Position numbers and translations under genes: made by a program. DNA of 37,898 nucleotides from Leptospira biflexa (lineage in GTDB: Bacteria; Spirochaetota; UBA4802; UB4802): assembly GCA_020721905.1 (NCBI GenBank), contig DYLU01000027.1, positions 1 through 37,898 on the forward strand. Direction: 5' to 3'. Of this stretch, positions 17,334-25,158 are shown piece by piece. The notes beneath the pieces are model-generated. The model saw only the letters and a list, made by a program, of their open reading frames with translations. It did no database searches and was not told the DNA's origin. Within the stretch, counting starts at the first letter, position 1, and each line of letters begins with the position of its first letter.

Positions 17334-17927
17334 ATGGCTAAAAACCAAAATGAAAAAAAAGTTATAGATGCCCGTGGCTATAGTTGTCCCATATCAGTTG
17401 CATTGATTGCTAAAACTGTGAATGCCGTCAGTGATGGTTCATTTGTTGAGATTATTTCAGATGATCCTTCCATGAAAAAAGAGATAGAGCAATGGTGTGT
17501 TGAATCGGGTAATATCTTGAACACTGTTTTCATTAATGATTCTAATGCCCGGTTTGAAATAATAAAAGGAAAAGGATATAAACCGCAATCATTCTTTGAT
17601 TTGCTTGCTTTTTTCTTATTAGGTGTACGATTGCATATCCGCAAATTTTTTGTTTCTCTTTTCAAAAAAGATACTACCCAATGTTTAATCACATTTGTAT
17701 CAGTTGCCGAAGGAATGCGTGCACATTACTGGTTGCAGAACAATCACCATGAATTATCCTATGTTTTATTACCTGTTCCCAATGCAATAACCAGGCATTG
17801 TGGAGTGACTATAGGTTTATCTAACCTTATGATGGCAAGAGAGTTATTTGATTTATTGCGTTTTAATGATTTTAAAGTTGAAGATATATACATAAAGCAT
17901 AACCATACTTACCATCCTGCGCAATAA
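17334..17927 (+). CDS. TusA-DUF3343 fusion, putative sulfur/selenium carrier
   Basis: The 197-residue protein joins two small thiol-carrier domains. Residues 9-80 are TusA/SirA-like, with DARGYSCPISVALIAK and the conserved Cys-Pro at C18-P19. Residues 116-185 match DUF3343, whose family pattern is a strand followed by a helix and a PVP....CG motif; here LLPVPNAITRHCG places C156-G157. Between them lies a hydrophobic, aromatic and basic segment (about 86-110, FFDLLAFFLLGVRLHIRKFF) that could be a membrane or peripheral helix. TusA proteins relay persulfide sulfur. The DUF3343 family is associated with sulfur/selenium handling. No selD, iscS or yedF is adjacent. The gene is five bases before an APC permease. 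Confidence 0.82.
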   Translation: MAKNQNEKKVIDARGYSCPISVALIAKTVNAVSDGSFVEIISDDPSMKKEIEQWCVESGNILNTVFINDSNARFEIIKGKGYKPQSFFDLLAFFLLGVRLHIRKFFVSLFKKDTTQCLITFVSVAEGMRAHYWLQNNHHELSYVLLPVPNAITRHCGVTIGLSNLMMARELFDLLRFNDFKVEDIYIKHNHTYHPAQ

Positions 17928-17932
17928 CTACC

Positions 17933-19300
17933 ATGCATGTCATCCATAATAAGAATTTTACCGAAGAGACAAACCTGACACGGGGTTTGGGGTTGCCTTC
18001 AGCTGTTTCTATTGTAATAAGCCGAATAATTGGATCAGGAATCTTCAGAACACCCGGACCCATTATGGCGCTTGTGGGATCAACACTGCTTTTTGGAAGC
18101 GTCTGGATTATTGGTGCAGTTATAACAATTTTTGCAGCGGTATGCTATGCTGAACTTGTAGCAATGATGCCACGCTCTGGTGGTCCCTATATTTATTTAA
18201 AGGAAGCATATGGACCCTTGATTGCATTTTTACGTGGGTGGGCAATGTTCTTTGTATCTGAAACAGGAGCTATTGCTGCTGTGGCACTGGTCTTTGCTGA
18301 ATATACTCAGGCTTCTCTTGAAATTTCTTCCGGGATATATTTATCGCATGCTTACGTTGTTATCATTGCATTATTTGTCATAGTATTTCATACCTTTATT
18401 AATTGTTTTGGTGTTAAACTCAGTGGAGTTGTACAAATTATTATCAGTTCTTCAAAAATCATTGCACTTGGTTACATTATAACAGCGTGTTTTGTAAAAA
18501 ATGGTAATGTTAGTAATTTCTATGCGCCACTTTTGCCGGAGCAGTTTACATTCACACATATTCTGGGAATTGGGGCTGCGCTCAGGTATGCATTTTTTGC
18601 ATTCAGTGGCTGGGAAGGGGCAACGTATGTTGCCGAAGAAGTAAAGAATCCCAGAAAAAACCTGCCAATGTCGTTATTGATTGGCATTGCATGTGTTTTG
18701 ATTCTCTATATGAGTGCTAATGCAGCGTATCTGTTTCAGATACCGGTAGATACATTTGCAATTTCAAAATGGATAGCAGTTGATGCTTTGCAAAATGCAC
18801 TTGGAGCTGTGGGTGCGCTTATTGTTGCTTATGCGGTAATGATTAATACATTTGGCAACGTTGGTACTCAGGTGATGGTAAAGGCGCGTACATGGCATGC
18901 CATGGCACAGGATAATTTATTTTTTTCATGGTGTGCACAGGTTCATGATACATATAAAACACCTAATAATGCAATAATTATGCAGGGTGTTTGGGCAGGA
19001 GTACTGGTGATTTTTGCATCGATATATAAAAATTCTTATGAAGCAGTGATTGATTATTTTTCAGCAACAGGAACTATTTTTAATATATTGACACTATCAA
19101 GTGTGATTGTTTTACGTAGAAAATATCCTGAGGCTGTAAGGCCATTTAAGACATGGGGATATCCTGCAACCGTAATTCTAATAGTTTTATTTTATGTAAT
19201 ATATTTAATAGTTACACTGATTACTGCATTTATACCTTCACTGTTAGGGATAGCGTTAACTTCTACAGGATTGATATATTACTGGATTAAGATAAGATAA
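17933..19300 (+). CDS. APC-superfamily amino acid permease
   Basis: The 455-residue protein has about 12 membrane helices and the APC signature in its first helix, SRIIGSGIFRTPG, the unwound glycine-rich loop that binds the substrate backbone. Helix 2 to 3 contains CYAELVAMMPRSGGPYIYLK, another strong marker, and helix 6 carries FFAFSGWEGATYVAEEVKNP. Overall layout resembles LAT/PotE-like amino acid exchangers rather than sodium-coupled carriers. The transported amino acid cannot be determined. The ATG lies five bases after the TusA-DUF3343 stop, so the two are very likely cotranslated. A role of the permease in cysteine or cystine supply for the sulfur-carrier protein is an attractive but untested guess. 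Confidence 0.92.
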   Translation: MHVIHNKNFTEETNLTRGLGLPSAVSIVISRIIGSGIFRTPGPIMALVGSTLLFGSVWIIGAVITIFAAVCYAELVAMMPRSGGPYIYLKEAYGPLIAFLRGWAMFFVSETGAIAAVALVFAEYTQASLEISSGIYLSHAYVVIIALFVIVFHTFINCFGVKLSGVVQIIISSSKIIALGYIITACFVKNGNVSNFYAPLLPEQFTFTHILGIGAALRYAFFAFSGWEGATYVAEEVKNPRKNLPMSLLIGIACVLILYMSANAAYLFQIPVDTFAISKWIAVDALQNALGAVGALIVAYAVMINTFGNVGTQVMVKARTWHAMAQDNLFFSWCAQVHDTYKTPNNAIIMQGVWAGVLVIFASIYKNSYEAVIDYFSATGTIFNILTLSSVIVLRRKYPEAVRPFKTWGYPATVILIVLFYVIYLIVTLITAFIPSLLGIALTSTGLIYYWIKIR

Positions 19301-19370
19301 AGTAACTGTTATGAATACCATAAGTTCTATTTTTAAGCATGGATTCATGTTTATCTCTATAACAAAAATT

Positions 19371-20531
19371 ATGAATAGATTTATCATAAGAAAAAGCATG
19401 AAAATGAGTTTATGTATAATATTGTTTTTATTATTTGTTGATTTTTCATCTGATTTGCATGCAAAAATAGACAAGAAAGATACTGTAACAGGTGAGCCAT
19501 TACAGGATATAGTTGTCATAAGCCAGAATGACTGGCTGATAATACCACATCTATATTATAAACCTGAAACACAGTTTGCCTATGGTGCCGTTTTTCTGAC
19601 ATACTTTCAGGATATAATAATGAGCATACCGCCAATAAAGTTGCGCCCAACAACATTAGCGGTAACATTTACCAATACACAAAACGACCAGTTTATATTT
19701 CAGATTTTTCCCGAATTCTATTTTTTGAGAGACAAATATCATATCAAGAATGAATTCCAGTATATGAATTATCCTGATAAATTTTATGGAATTGGCCAGG
19801 ATACTCTGGAAGATGACAAAGAAAGATATACATCCAGAATATTTTCCTTTAAAAATATTATTGAACGTGCATTTATTCCTGGATTTTATATTGGCCTGTT
19901 GTATCACATAGATGTAAGAAAAACAACACAGGCCCAGGCTGATGGACTCATTGATTCAAATTCGTTACCGGGGGCAGATAAAGGGCTTGTTTCAGGACTA
20001 GGCTTTACCATAAATTATGACAATCGTGATGACATTTTGTTTACACGTGATGGTTCGTATGCAAATCTTACCATTACACAGTATTCACAATATATCAAAA
20101 GTGATTTTGATTATACTAATGTAACCTTTGATTATCGTTTCTTTGAACCTTTCTGGTTTTCTCATGTTCTGGCACTGCAATTTTTTTCCGGTTATATACA
20201 CGGTCAGGCACCCTTTTATTTATTGTCACAAATGGGAGGAGGAAAGCTTATGCGTGGTTTGTATGAAGGACGATACAGAGACTCAAACGTAGTTGTTATA
20301 CAGGCAGAATATAGATTCCCTCTGTTCTGGAGGTTTATTGGGTGTGGTTTTGCTGGTGCAGGAGAAGTTGCACCGGCTATACGTGATTTTAACAGAGAAC
20401 ACATTGTCTATACCTGGGGTGGAGGTTTACGATTTAAGTTAAAGAAAGATCAGACTCTTAATGCACGCCTGGATATTGGATTTAGCAAGAACTTTATTGG
20501 TGTTTATGTGACATTAGGTGAAGCTATATAA
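19371..20531 (+). CDS. BamA/TamA-family outer-membrane beta-barrel (no POTRA domains)
   Basis: This is the C-terminal barrel of the Omp85 superfamily ('surface antigen' domain) on its own. An N-terminal signal sequence (around SLCIILFLLFVDF, cleavage near DLHA) is followed by about 350 residues of alternating amphipathic strands with aromatic girdles. GFTINYDNRDDILFTRDGSY is the typical barrel block. The conserved loop-6 motif appears as RGLYEGRYRD within GGGKLMRGLYEGRYRD. POTRA repeats are absent, so it is not BamA itself. The family includes TamA-like and patatin-associated barrels. The last residues (VYVTLGEAI) lack the usual terminal phenylalanine. The frame is open upstream to 19311; I chose 19371 as closest to a normal signal peptide, without a decisive ribosome binding site. 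Confidence 0.85.
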   Translation: MNRFIIRKSMKMSLCIILFLLFVDFSSDLHAKIDKKDTVTGEPLQDIVVISQNDWLIIPHLYYKPETQFAYGAVFLTYFQDIIMSIPPIKLRPTTLAVTFTNTQNDQFIFQIFPEFYFLRDKYHIKNEFQYMNYPDKFYGIGQDTLEDDKERYTSRIFSFKNIIERAFIPGFYIGLLYHIDVRKTTQAQADGLIDSNSLPGADKGLVSGLGFTINYDNRDDILFTRDGSYANLTITQYSQYIKSDFDYTNVTFDYRFFEPFWFSHVLALQFFSGYIHGQAPFYLLSQMGGGKLMRGLYEGRYRDSNVVVIQAEYRFPLFWRFIGCGFAGAGEVAPAIRDFNREHIVYTWGGGLRFKLKKDQTLNARLDIGFSKNFIGVYVTLGEAI

Positions 20532-20578
20532 ATAAATTTTATTGAATAAATATATTCTTTACGATAGAATTAATTTAT

Positions 20579-21736
20579 ATGAAACGGCCGGTAGAAGTAT
20601 CAACTATTGAATTAATTGAGATTCTTGACCGATATCTGCAAACTGAAGGCGCAACCAACTATGCTATTAAAATAGTTGGGTATCCGGGTGTAGGAAAATC
20701 AGCAATTGTAGAGCAGGTTGCAAAAAAGCATAATTATTATTACATAGATACACGTTTAGCATTCAAAGAAAATGTGGATTTAGGTGGCTATCCTGTACCC
20801 GATAACAATCTTAAAAGAATGATTTATTTCAGGCCACGGTTTATCCCGCCAGAAACTATCCCGGAAGGCTATAATGGAATTTTATGGTTTTTAGATGAAG
20901 CAAACAGAGCTCACCCAACTGTCATCCAGACATTATTTCAGATTATAACCGAGCGTATGTGTGGCGAACATGCATTGCCACCAAAGACTGCAATTGTCCT
21001 TGCAGGTAATTTAGGTGATTCAGATAATACAGTCATTACTGATTTTGATGATTCAGCTCTTGATGGCAGATTAGCAGTATTTAATCTGGTTCCGGATGCT
21101 TCAAACTGGCTGCAGTGGGCAATTGAAGAAGGCATTCATCCTGCAGTTATTCAGTACATCTCAACATACCCTGACAGATTATGGGATAGTTCATCGGTTA
21201 ATCCTAATCCCCGTGGATGGCATCAGGTTTCCGATACTCTGTATAAAGCGTATAATTTAAAGACTGAGGAGCAATTCACAGGCTATCTTGCAAATAATGA
21301 TTATAAGGTGCTTCAAAAAATTATTATATCCTTAATTGGTGATGTTGCCGGCACAGATTTTATTTTACAGTTTGTATCTGGGCGTGCTATAAGCAGCAAT
21401 GATATCCTTGCAGGTGATGAAAAAAAATTGCAGGAACTTATGGATGATGCAATTCCCGCAGAGGATATATTATGGGCTGTTAATGGTGCCATTAATATGC
21501 TGTGCAATGACAATATCAAACGAAGTGATGGCCCCGATGAACAATTACTGAAAGAGTTGTCCAATTTTTTAAAATTTGTATCCTGTACACGTGCTGATAC
21601 ACGAGTGTCATTCATGTATTCACTGGTGAGGGACTGCGGGCTGTTTACTCAAATACCGGATGCATTAAACTATATTGATAACCCGGAAGAAAAACAGAGT
21701 ATTATGCAAAAAGTTCAGGTTTTTCTTGATGTATAA
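20579..21736 (+). CDS. MoxR-type AAA+ ATPase
   Basis: This is a 385-residue cytoplasmic ATPase. Walker A is GYPGVGKS (34-41), Walker B ILWFLDEANRA (D106-E107), sensor 1 sits in IVLAGN (N144), and the arginine-finger region reads DSALDGRLAVF. The insertion ENVDLGGYP and the DEANRAHP segment are typical of MoxR/RavA-like ATPases, which work as chaperones with VWA-domain partners. Here the partner is the next gene, whose start is five bases after this stop. The C-terminal half is helical and extends beyond the minimal MoxR core. By analogy with MoxR-VWA pairs it probably inserts a metal or remodels a client complex; the client is unknown. Confidence 0.9.
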   Translation: MKRPVEVSTIELIEILDRYLQTEGATNYAIKIVGYPGVGKSAIVEQVAKKHNYYYIDTRLAFKENVDLGGYPVPDNNLKRMIYFRPRFIPPETIPEGYNGILWFLDEANRAHPTVIQTLFQIITERMCGEHALPPKTAIVLAGNLGDSDNTVITDFDDSALDGRLAVFNLVPDASNWLQWAIEEGIHPAVIQYISTYPDRLWDSSSVNPNPRGWHQVSDTLYKAYNLKTEEQFTGYLANNDYKVLQKIIISLIGDVAGTDFILQFVSGRAISSNDILAGDEKKLQELMDDAIPAEDILWAVNGAINMLCNDNIKRSDGPDEQLLKELSNFLKFVSCTRADTRVSFMYSLVRDCGLFTQIPDALNYIDNPEEKQSIMQKVQVFLDV

Positions 21737-21741
21737 TAGCA

Positions 21742-23130
21742 ATGGCCAATATATTTATTAACGAAGCACTTCTTAAAATCTGGAAACAGAGCAGATTTAC
21801 ATCATATTTTTATCATGCCGTTGAATTTGCACAAACACAATCAATACCAACGTTATCACTGATTGCATCACAGAGAATGGTTTTATACTACAATCCTGAT
21901 TTTTTAAACACTATTTCGCAGGATGAATTTATTGGTCTTCTTGTTCATGAAATGCTTCATGTCATACTGGAACATGATCATAGAGCAAAGAAAGGTGATA
22001 TTGTATTACAGAATATTGCTCAGGATATGGTGGTCAATACATTTATTTACAACCATAGAAAAAGTTTTTTTTCCCATAAAGGGCAATATCAGTGGGATGT
22101 GCCAGTTCTTACCATTCCTCAGGGCTTACCGATTATTCCTCAGGAATTTTATGATGAAACAGCTATCCAGGATCCTCTGTGGGAGGATGTATATAGGTGG
22201 CTATTGAAAAAACAAAATGAATTAACGGTTATACAACATCATGGTGATATAGAAAAACAAAAGGGAATGTTTCATGATGATCGGTATGCGATAGCTCATA
22301 ATAATGGCCAGGAAGATGATAATGAATTTAATTATAAAAATTATCTTTCTCATTCATCCGTAGATGAAGAAAAACTGGTACTGCAGGATGAGAATTCATA
22401 TCTTCCAACAGGTGTTCATTATTTTACCGAAGATAACGAAAATAAGCGCTCAGTAAAGAACAAAATTATTGCACATTCAAAAAAAGATGAATGGTGTGCT
22501 GTTGAACGGTCATATATGGATGTAGTGGCATTACTGGAAAAAATTGATAAATACAATAGTTCATATTATAAAAATCATATCAAAAGTATTATTGACTACA
22601 TGTCGCATTCAAATGAGTGGTATTACACTCATTCGCGGTTTAACCGAAGATATGTTGCAAAAGGAATGTATATAGCAGGGAGGGCTTATAAACAGAGTGA
22701 AATAATAACAGTAGCTATCGACATTTCTGCTTCCATGATGGCACAAAGGGAAGATCTGGAAACAGCTTTTGGCATTATAGAAGATTTAACCGGTAAATAT
22801 AAAGTCTTTCTTGTATGTGTGGACGAAGAATATTTCATTCCGGTAAAACAGGGGGACACATTCATACGGTCTGACCAATCATCAAAACCATATGAATATA
22901 ACAAAGGTGACTGGAAGCTGATTAAATCAGGATATGGCGGTGCAACCTTCTTTTCATCATTTTTTAATGATTATTTAAAAGGGCATAAGGAAATGGTGCT
23001 TGTTATTACTGATGGATATATATATGATGTTGAAAAATTGAAGCCGTATCCCAATACTTTATGGCTTATAACAAAAAGCCGCCATGAAAATTTTGTGGCA
23101 CCATTTGGGAAAGCAATTTCTATTGTATGA
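21742..23130 (+). CDS. DUF2201-type protein: metallopeptidase-like domain plus VWA-like domain
   Basis: The N-terminal part (1-110) is zincin-like. LLVHEMLHVILEHDHR contains HExxH at H69-E70-H73 with an acidic residue at E77. The rest of the architecture matches proteins annotated as VWA-like/DUF2201 putative metallopeptidases. The C-terminal domain (from about 320) starts ITVAIDISASMM, with a DxSxS metal-ion-dependent adhesion site (D327, S329, S331), and continues with a Rossmann-like pattern (VLVITDGYIYD). The middle (150-260) is polar, Asp/Glu-rich and probably flexible. Such proteins are usually encoded directly after a MoxR-type ATPase, as here. Peptidase activity has not been established for the family; the HExxH could serve proteolysis or metal binding. 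Confidence 0.88.
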   Translation: MANIFINEALLKIWKQSRFTSYFYHAVEFAQTQSIPTLSLIASQRMVLYYNPDFLNTISQDEFIGLLVHEMLHVILEHDHRAKKGDIVLQNIAQDMVVNTFIYNHRKSFFSHKGQYQWDVPVLTIPQGLPIIPQEFYDETAIQDPLWEDVYRWLLKKQNELTVIQHHGDIEKQKGMFHDDRYAIAHNNGQEDDNEFNYKNYLSHSSVDEEKLVLQDENSYLPTGVHYFTEDNENKRSVKNKIIAHSKKDEWCAVERSYMDVVALLEKIDKYNSSYYKNHIKSIIDYMSHSNEWYYTHSRFNRRYVAKGMYIAGRAYKQSEIITVAIDISASMMAQREDLETAFGIIEDLTGKYKVFLVCVDEEYFIPVKQGDTFIRSDQSSKPYEYNKGDWKLIKSGYGGATFFSSFFNDYLKGHKEMVLVITDGYIYDVEKLKPYPNTLWLITKSRHENFVAPFGKAISIV

Positions 23131-23171
23131 TAACATAGCAGTATTGTTTCATATGTTTAAAGAAATACTAT

Positions 23172-23873
23172 ATGATTAAAGAAGATAACATAAAAAAAGC
23201 ACAGGCAATTTACAGAGCAGGATTAGAAAATAATGACATAACATTAAACCTGGTTAAGGAACTGTTAGCCTGCAATGTAACAGATTATATTGTAAAAGCT
23301 GGCAAAGACTGGATGTACTTTGATTTTTCTCTGGCAATGGAATATTTCATAAAAAATAATGATATCGATGGATTGTATCATGCTGGTATTTACTGGAAAA
23401 ACTTTGATTATCAATGTGGGATTAATCAAATTCTTGCATGGGATAATGATGAGTATATTTTCAGGGCAGGAAGGTTCTGGAAGCGGTTTGATTATGAAAG
23501 GGGGCTTACCCGCCTTATAGAATTGCACTCTTCCAAATATATATACCATGCGGGGTTGGACTGGAAACAATTTGATCATGAAAAAGGATTTATGGCATTA
23601 TTGGGAATAAAAGATCCTGAATATATATTTTATGCCGGTATGCACTGGAATTATTTTGATTTTATTAAAGCTTCAGAAGTATTAATTGAAACACACAATT
23701 GTGAGTTTGTCTATAAAGCAGGCTGCCAATGGAAGTGGTTTGATTATAAACATGGCTGGCAGGTACTGGAACGTAAAGTCATTGAAGGCAGAAAATGGAG
23801 GGGCAAGGCGTTAGAAAATGAAAAGTGGAAAACGGGACTTAAAGAGATCTGGGAATACATGAAAGGGATGTAA
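23172..23873 (+). CDS. Protein built of exact 28-residue AG-W-FD repeats
   Basis: I do not recognise the family. The 233-residue protein consists of six complete units of exactly 28 residues: AG dipeptides start at residues 43, 71, 99, 127, 155 and 183, with a degenerate one at 16. In every full unit Trp follows four residues after the Ala (W47, W75, W103, W131, W159, W187), then FD, then usually a Gly or Ala and a short Leu/Ile helix. A consensus is yIyxAGxxWkxFDyxxGxxxLi. The spacing suggests a solenoid of short helices with stacked tryptophans, perhaps a protein-binding scaffold. It follows the MoxR/DUF2201 pair after 41 bases and is the last gene of the run. No signal peptide is present. 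Confidence 0.85.
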   Translation: MIKEDNIKKAQAIYRAGLENNDITLNLVKELLACNVTDYIVKAGKDWMYFDFSLAMEYFIKNNDIDGLYHAGIYWKNFDYQCGINQILAWDNDEYIFRAGRFWKRFDYERGLTRLIELHSSKYIYHAGLDWKQFDHEKGFMALLGIKDPEYIFYAGMHWNYFDFIKASEVLIETHNCEFVYKAGCQWKWFDYKHGWQVLERKVIEGRKWRGKALENEKWKTGLKEIWEYMKGM

Positions 23874-23916
23874 ATAAAATTTAATAATATTCATAAAAAA
23901 TTTATTGTAATAATAC

Positions 23917-23946
23917 TTGACGACGTATACAGTACCTTTTTAGTAT
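23917..23946 (+). promoter_or_regulatory. Possible sigma-70 promoter upstream of paraoxonase-like gene
   Basis: TTGACG (23917-23922) and TAGTAT (23941-23946) are separated by 18 bases in the 235-base gap before the paraoxonase-like gene. The fit is moderate and the gene starts about 160 bases further on. Such a match can arise by chance in AT-rich DNA. Confidence 0.3.
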
Positions 23947-24108
23947 CAGGTAAATTATAATGTATTGTATATGACACACTAGAGGTAGTGGATAATAAAC
24001 AATATATTTATCGCTTTTAGTGGGAAATGCATGCTGTTCAGGATGTTTAGCATATTACTTTTATTACAAAAACAGATTCATGTATGATTCTTATGGGAGG
24101 TTCAATAT

Positions 24109-25149
24109 ATGAAAAAGTCAATTATAACAATTATTGTATTAATTTTTATATTTATTGTCTTTGTAATCAAAACATTATATGATGCTGGTGAATTTAAAAC
24201 AATAAACCCATCTTCAAATTATTCATGTAAGCCTGTTGATTCTATACCGGGACCAGAAGATATTGTTATAGACTATAATTCCGGGATTGCATATATTTCT
24301 TCTGATGACCGTAGAGCTTTTGCTCGCGGGAAAAATATAAATGGGGCAATATTTTCATATAATACAAAAACAAAAGTTCTGAACAAAATGGAATCCAATT
24401 TCCCTTTTGAATTTCATCCCCACGGTATTGATTTAATTGCAATTACCAAAGACAAACTGTTACTATATGTAGTAAATCACCGTACTGATGGACATTATAT
24501 TGAAAAATTTATTATTCAGGGAAACAATCTAAAATACATAAAATCCATTGAAGATCAAAATCTCATGTTTTCACCCAATGATCTTGTGATGATCAGTGAA
24601 GACATGTTTTATGTTACCAACGATCATGGCAATAAATCTGCATTTGGCAAGTCTCTGGAGGAGTATCTCCAGCTGGCAAATTCTTATGTGTTGTTTTATG
24701 ATGGGAAACAATTTAACATAAAAGCACAGGATATTAAATATGCTAACGGCGTAACATTGAGTCCCGATAGATCAAAATTATTCGTTGCCTCACCGGTGGG
24801 TAAATGTATCAAAGTATATATTCTTCAAAAAGATTATAATTTAAAGTTTTTATATGATATACAATGCAATACAGGTGTTGATAATATAACGTTTGACAGG
24901 CAGGGAACGTTATGGGCAGGCTGTCATCCAAAATTATTAACATTTGTAAAACATTCAAAAGATGAACAGGCAATTGCTCCATCAGAAATAATTAAAATTA
25001 CTTTTACCGATAGTAGCTACAAAAAGGAAACAGAATTCCTTGATGACGGGAAACTGATTCAATCGTCCACTGTGGCTGTGCGATACAATTCATCACTGCT
25101 GATTGGTTCAGTATTTGATAATCACATTCTTGATTGCTCATCAAAATAG
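24109..25149 (+). CDS. Paraoxonase/arylesterase-family lactonase
   Basis: This 346-residue protein is a close structural counterpart of animal serum paraoxonases, calcium-dependent six-bladed propellers that hydrolyse lactones and aryl esters. Calcium ligands and catalytic residues of PON1 can be matched one by one: E50-D51 in GPED (E53/D54), H105 in FHPHG (H115), H124 in VVNHR (H134), N157-D158 in SPNDL (N168/D169), N213 in YANG (N224) and D258-N259 in VDN (D269/N270). Cys40 and Cys343 sit where PON1 has its disulfide, and C272 in GCHP matches its free cysteine. The N-terminal hydrophobic helix (4-23) looks like a retained signal anchor, as in PON1. GGGAGG-type ribosome binding precedes the ATG. 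GH36 alpha-galactosidase follows nine bases later. Confidence 0.9.
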   Translation: MKKSIITIIVLIFIFIVFVIKTLYDAGEFKTINPSSNYSCKPVDSIPGPEDIVIDYNSGIAYISSDDRRAFARGKNINGAIFSYNTKTKVLNKMESNFPFEFHPHGIDLIAITKDKLLLYVVNHRTDGHYIEKFIIQGNNLKYIKSIEDQNLMFSPNDLVMISEDMFYVTNDHGNKSAFGKSLEEYLQLANSYVLFYDGKQFNIKAQDIKYANGVTLSPDRSKLFVASPVGKCIKVYILQKDYNLKFLYDIQCNTGVDNITFDRQGTLWAGCHPKLLTFVKHSKDEQAIAPSEIIKITFTDSSYKKETEFLDDGKLIQSSTVAVRYNSSLLIGSVFDNHILDCSSK

Positions 25150-25158
25150 GGGTTTGGT

